Assembly: GCA_020248915.1 (NCBI GenBank)
Contig: JADCGP010000019.1
Coordinates: forward strand, 48,960 to 112,959
Direction of reading: 5' to 3'
DNA from: Rubrivivax sp.
Lineage (GTDB): Bacteria; Pseudomonadota; Gammaproteobacteria; Burkholderiales; Burkholderiaceae_C
DNA length: 64,000 nt
Shown here: piece after piece, positions 63,166 to 64,000 of the stretch
Layout: each line of letters begins with the position of its first letter
How positions within the stretch are numbered: the stretch's first letter is position 1
Made by a program: the position numbers and the translations under genes
Notes under the pieces: generated by a model
Seen by the model: the letters and a program-made list of their open reading frames with translations, nothing else
Told to the model about the DNA's origin: nothing
The model's database searches: none

Positions 63166-63493
63166 GGGCGGTGTCGGCCGCAGCGGCCGCAACGGACCGG
63201 CCGGGCGCCGCAGTCGCTGCGTCGCGGCCCGGGGCGGACACCGCGCCGCCCTGCCCATGGGGGTCCGCCAGGCCAGCGGCGCGCAGCGCGGCGACGTCGG
63301 CATCGGACAGCCCCAGCCCCTGGCGCAGGCGCTCGTCGGGCAACCGCAGCAGCAGTGCACGCAGCCGGCGCCGCGCCGGGTCGAGGCCGGGCTGGCTCAG
63401 ACGGGCCACCAGCGCGCTGCGAGAGAGGCGGGCCGGCGACGGCCGGCGGAACGCGCCGACGAGAGCGGTGGTGGTGTCGATCCAGGCGGCCAT
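63134..63493 (-). CDS. DUF1127-like small protein
   Basis: From ATG at 63493 the product is 119 residues. The core LPDERLRQGLGLSDADVAALR resembles the end of DUF1127 (helix ending with 'LxDIGLSRxDI'), preceded by a helical basic region. The tail is low-complexity alanine/proline. Convergent overlap with the secreted-protein gene may affect both. The frame could extend to 63541. The reading is moderately supported. Confidence 0.5.
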   Translation of the reverse strand: MAAWIDTTTALVGAFRRPSPARLSRSALVARLSQPGLDPARRRLRALLLRLPDERLRQGLGLSDADVAALRAAGLADPHGQGGAVSAPGRDAATAAPGRSVAAAAADTALSAVPPDPWR

Positions 63494-63624
63494 GGAAGCT
63501 CCGTAAGCACGGGCCCCGGGCGTCATCCAACCCCGCAGCACCGCGATACGTGGTCATCGGCCTGCCCACAACCTGTCTTGAGAGCCGCGCTATCCTCCAT
63601 CGGATCCGCCTTGCCGCATTTCCC

Positions 63625-63924
63625 ATGGACCAGGTGTCGATCTCGCTGCCGCAGTTCCGCCAGTTGCTCAACGCCGCCGGCTACGACGAGGTGCTCGAGC
63701 GCTCCTGGGCGCCGGACACGGTGCTGGACACCCACAGCCATCCGTTCGACGTCAGCGTCCTGATGGTGGCCGGCGAACTGACGCTGGCGATCGGGGCCGA
63801 AGCGCCGCGCGTTCTGCGTGCCGGCGATACCTTCCACCTCGGCGCCGGGGTGCCGCACGCGGAGCGCTATGGGCCGCAGGGGGCGAGGTTCTGGGTCGCC
63901 CGCCGCAACGTGCCGGCGCCGTAG
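63625..63924 (+). CDS. Small cupin-domain protein
   Basis: The 99-residue protein starts with ATG at 63625. It is one cupin barrel with the metal-binding motif pieces DTHSHPFDVSVLMVAGELTL and FHLGAGVPHAERYG, which hold the three usual histidines and a glutamate. Substrate and role are unknown; it could be a sugar- or quercetin-type dioxygenase relative or a small regulator. Confidence 0.85.
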   Translation: MDQVSISLPQFRQLLNAAGYDEVLERSWAPDTVLDTHSHPFDVSVLMVAGELTLAIGAEAPRVLRAGDTFHLGAGVPHAERYGPQGARFWVARRNVPAP

Positions 63925-63980
63925 CACGTAAGGGCCGCGGCGCGCCGCGCCGTCCAGCGCCTGCGGCCAAGCCGCCGCCG

Positions 63981-64000
63981 CCCCCCCCCCCCCCCCCCCC
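63981..64000. repeat. Terminal poly-C tract
   Basis: The window ends in 20 consecutive C. Such a homopolymer in this position is typical of a contig end made from low-quality sequence. Confidence 0.9.

Overview
The window is GC-rich DNA from a betaproteobacterium, most likely of the order Burkholderiales. The evidence is a cbb3 oxidase cluster with an FNR-type regulator and anaerobic HemN, the exbB-exbD-lpxK-ycaR-kdsB-adk block, Fe-SOD, xseA and icd in the style of that order, and coding GC high enough that nearly every gene has long spurious antisense frames. The species cannot be named from the sequence. A run of 20 C at the 3' edge suggests that the window stops at the end of a draft contig.

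Region 1 (1-18480) is the right part of an integrative conjugative element with an F-type mating apparatus: traW (3' end), traU, trbC, traN, a small secreted protein, traF, traH and traG. A small membrane or lipoprotein gene faces traG, and a P4-type tyrosine integrase lies at the end, next to chromosomal icd. The tra operon is split between trbC and traN by a lower-GC defence island (about 1.87-8.4 kb). Its core is a tightly coupled four-gene CBASS-like operon on the minus strand: nucleotidyltransferase 1, a lone E2-like conjugase, an S-4TM membrane effector, and nucleotidyltransferase 2 with a SMODS fold and an AGS-C sensor. Upstream lie a DUF2188 gene and a possible 51-residue ORF. Diverging from them is an XRE repressor plus ImmA/IrrE peptidase pair that matches the CapH/CapP damage-sensing switch. 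Two apparently active CD-NTases, an E2 without E1 or JAB, and a CapH/CapP-like switch in one locus make this the most interesting system in the window.

Region 2 (18.5-31 kb) is the microaerobic respiration block: icd, a TauE/SafE-like membrane protein, hemN, fnr, then (read on the minus strand) ccoI-ccoS-ccoN-ccoO-ccoQ-ccoP-ccoG, a short fixH-like gene and a small membrane protein. Three FNR-box palindromes lie in front of hemN/fnr, ccoN and ccoI, which indicates one oxygen-responsive regulon.

Region 3 (31-38.7 kb) is housekeeping: a DUF192 protein, sodB, xseA, exbB-exbD-lpxK-ycaR-kdsB, adk and a short-chain dehydrogenase.

Region 4 (38.8-54.6 kb) is uptake: two TonB-dependent receptors in tandem, the first with a one-base frameshift, each followed by its own terminator. 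Next is a peptide ABC importer (substrate-binding protein, two permeases, fused double ATPase) preceded by ldcA, tadA and a DUF2087 gene on the same strand. A vapBC toxin-antitoxin pair with its own AT-rich palindromic operator sits between the second permease and the ATPase.

Region 5 (54.8-64 kb) holds a multi-pass membrane protein, a very large BTAD/AAA/TPR regulator, a class III aminotransferase of the glutamate-1-semialdehyde aminomutase type, a GGDEF diguanylate cyclase with a degenerate inhibitory site, a secreted protein of unknown function, a DUF1127-like protein and a small cupin.
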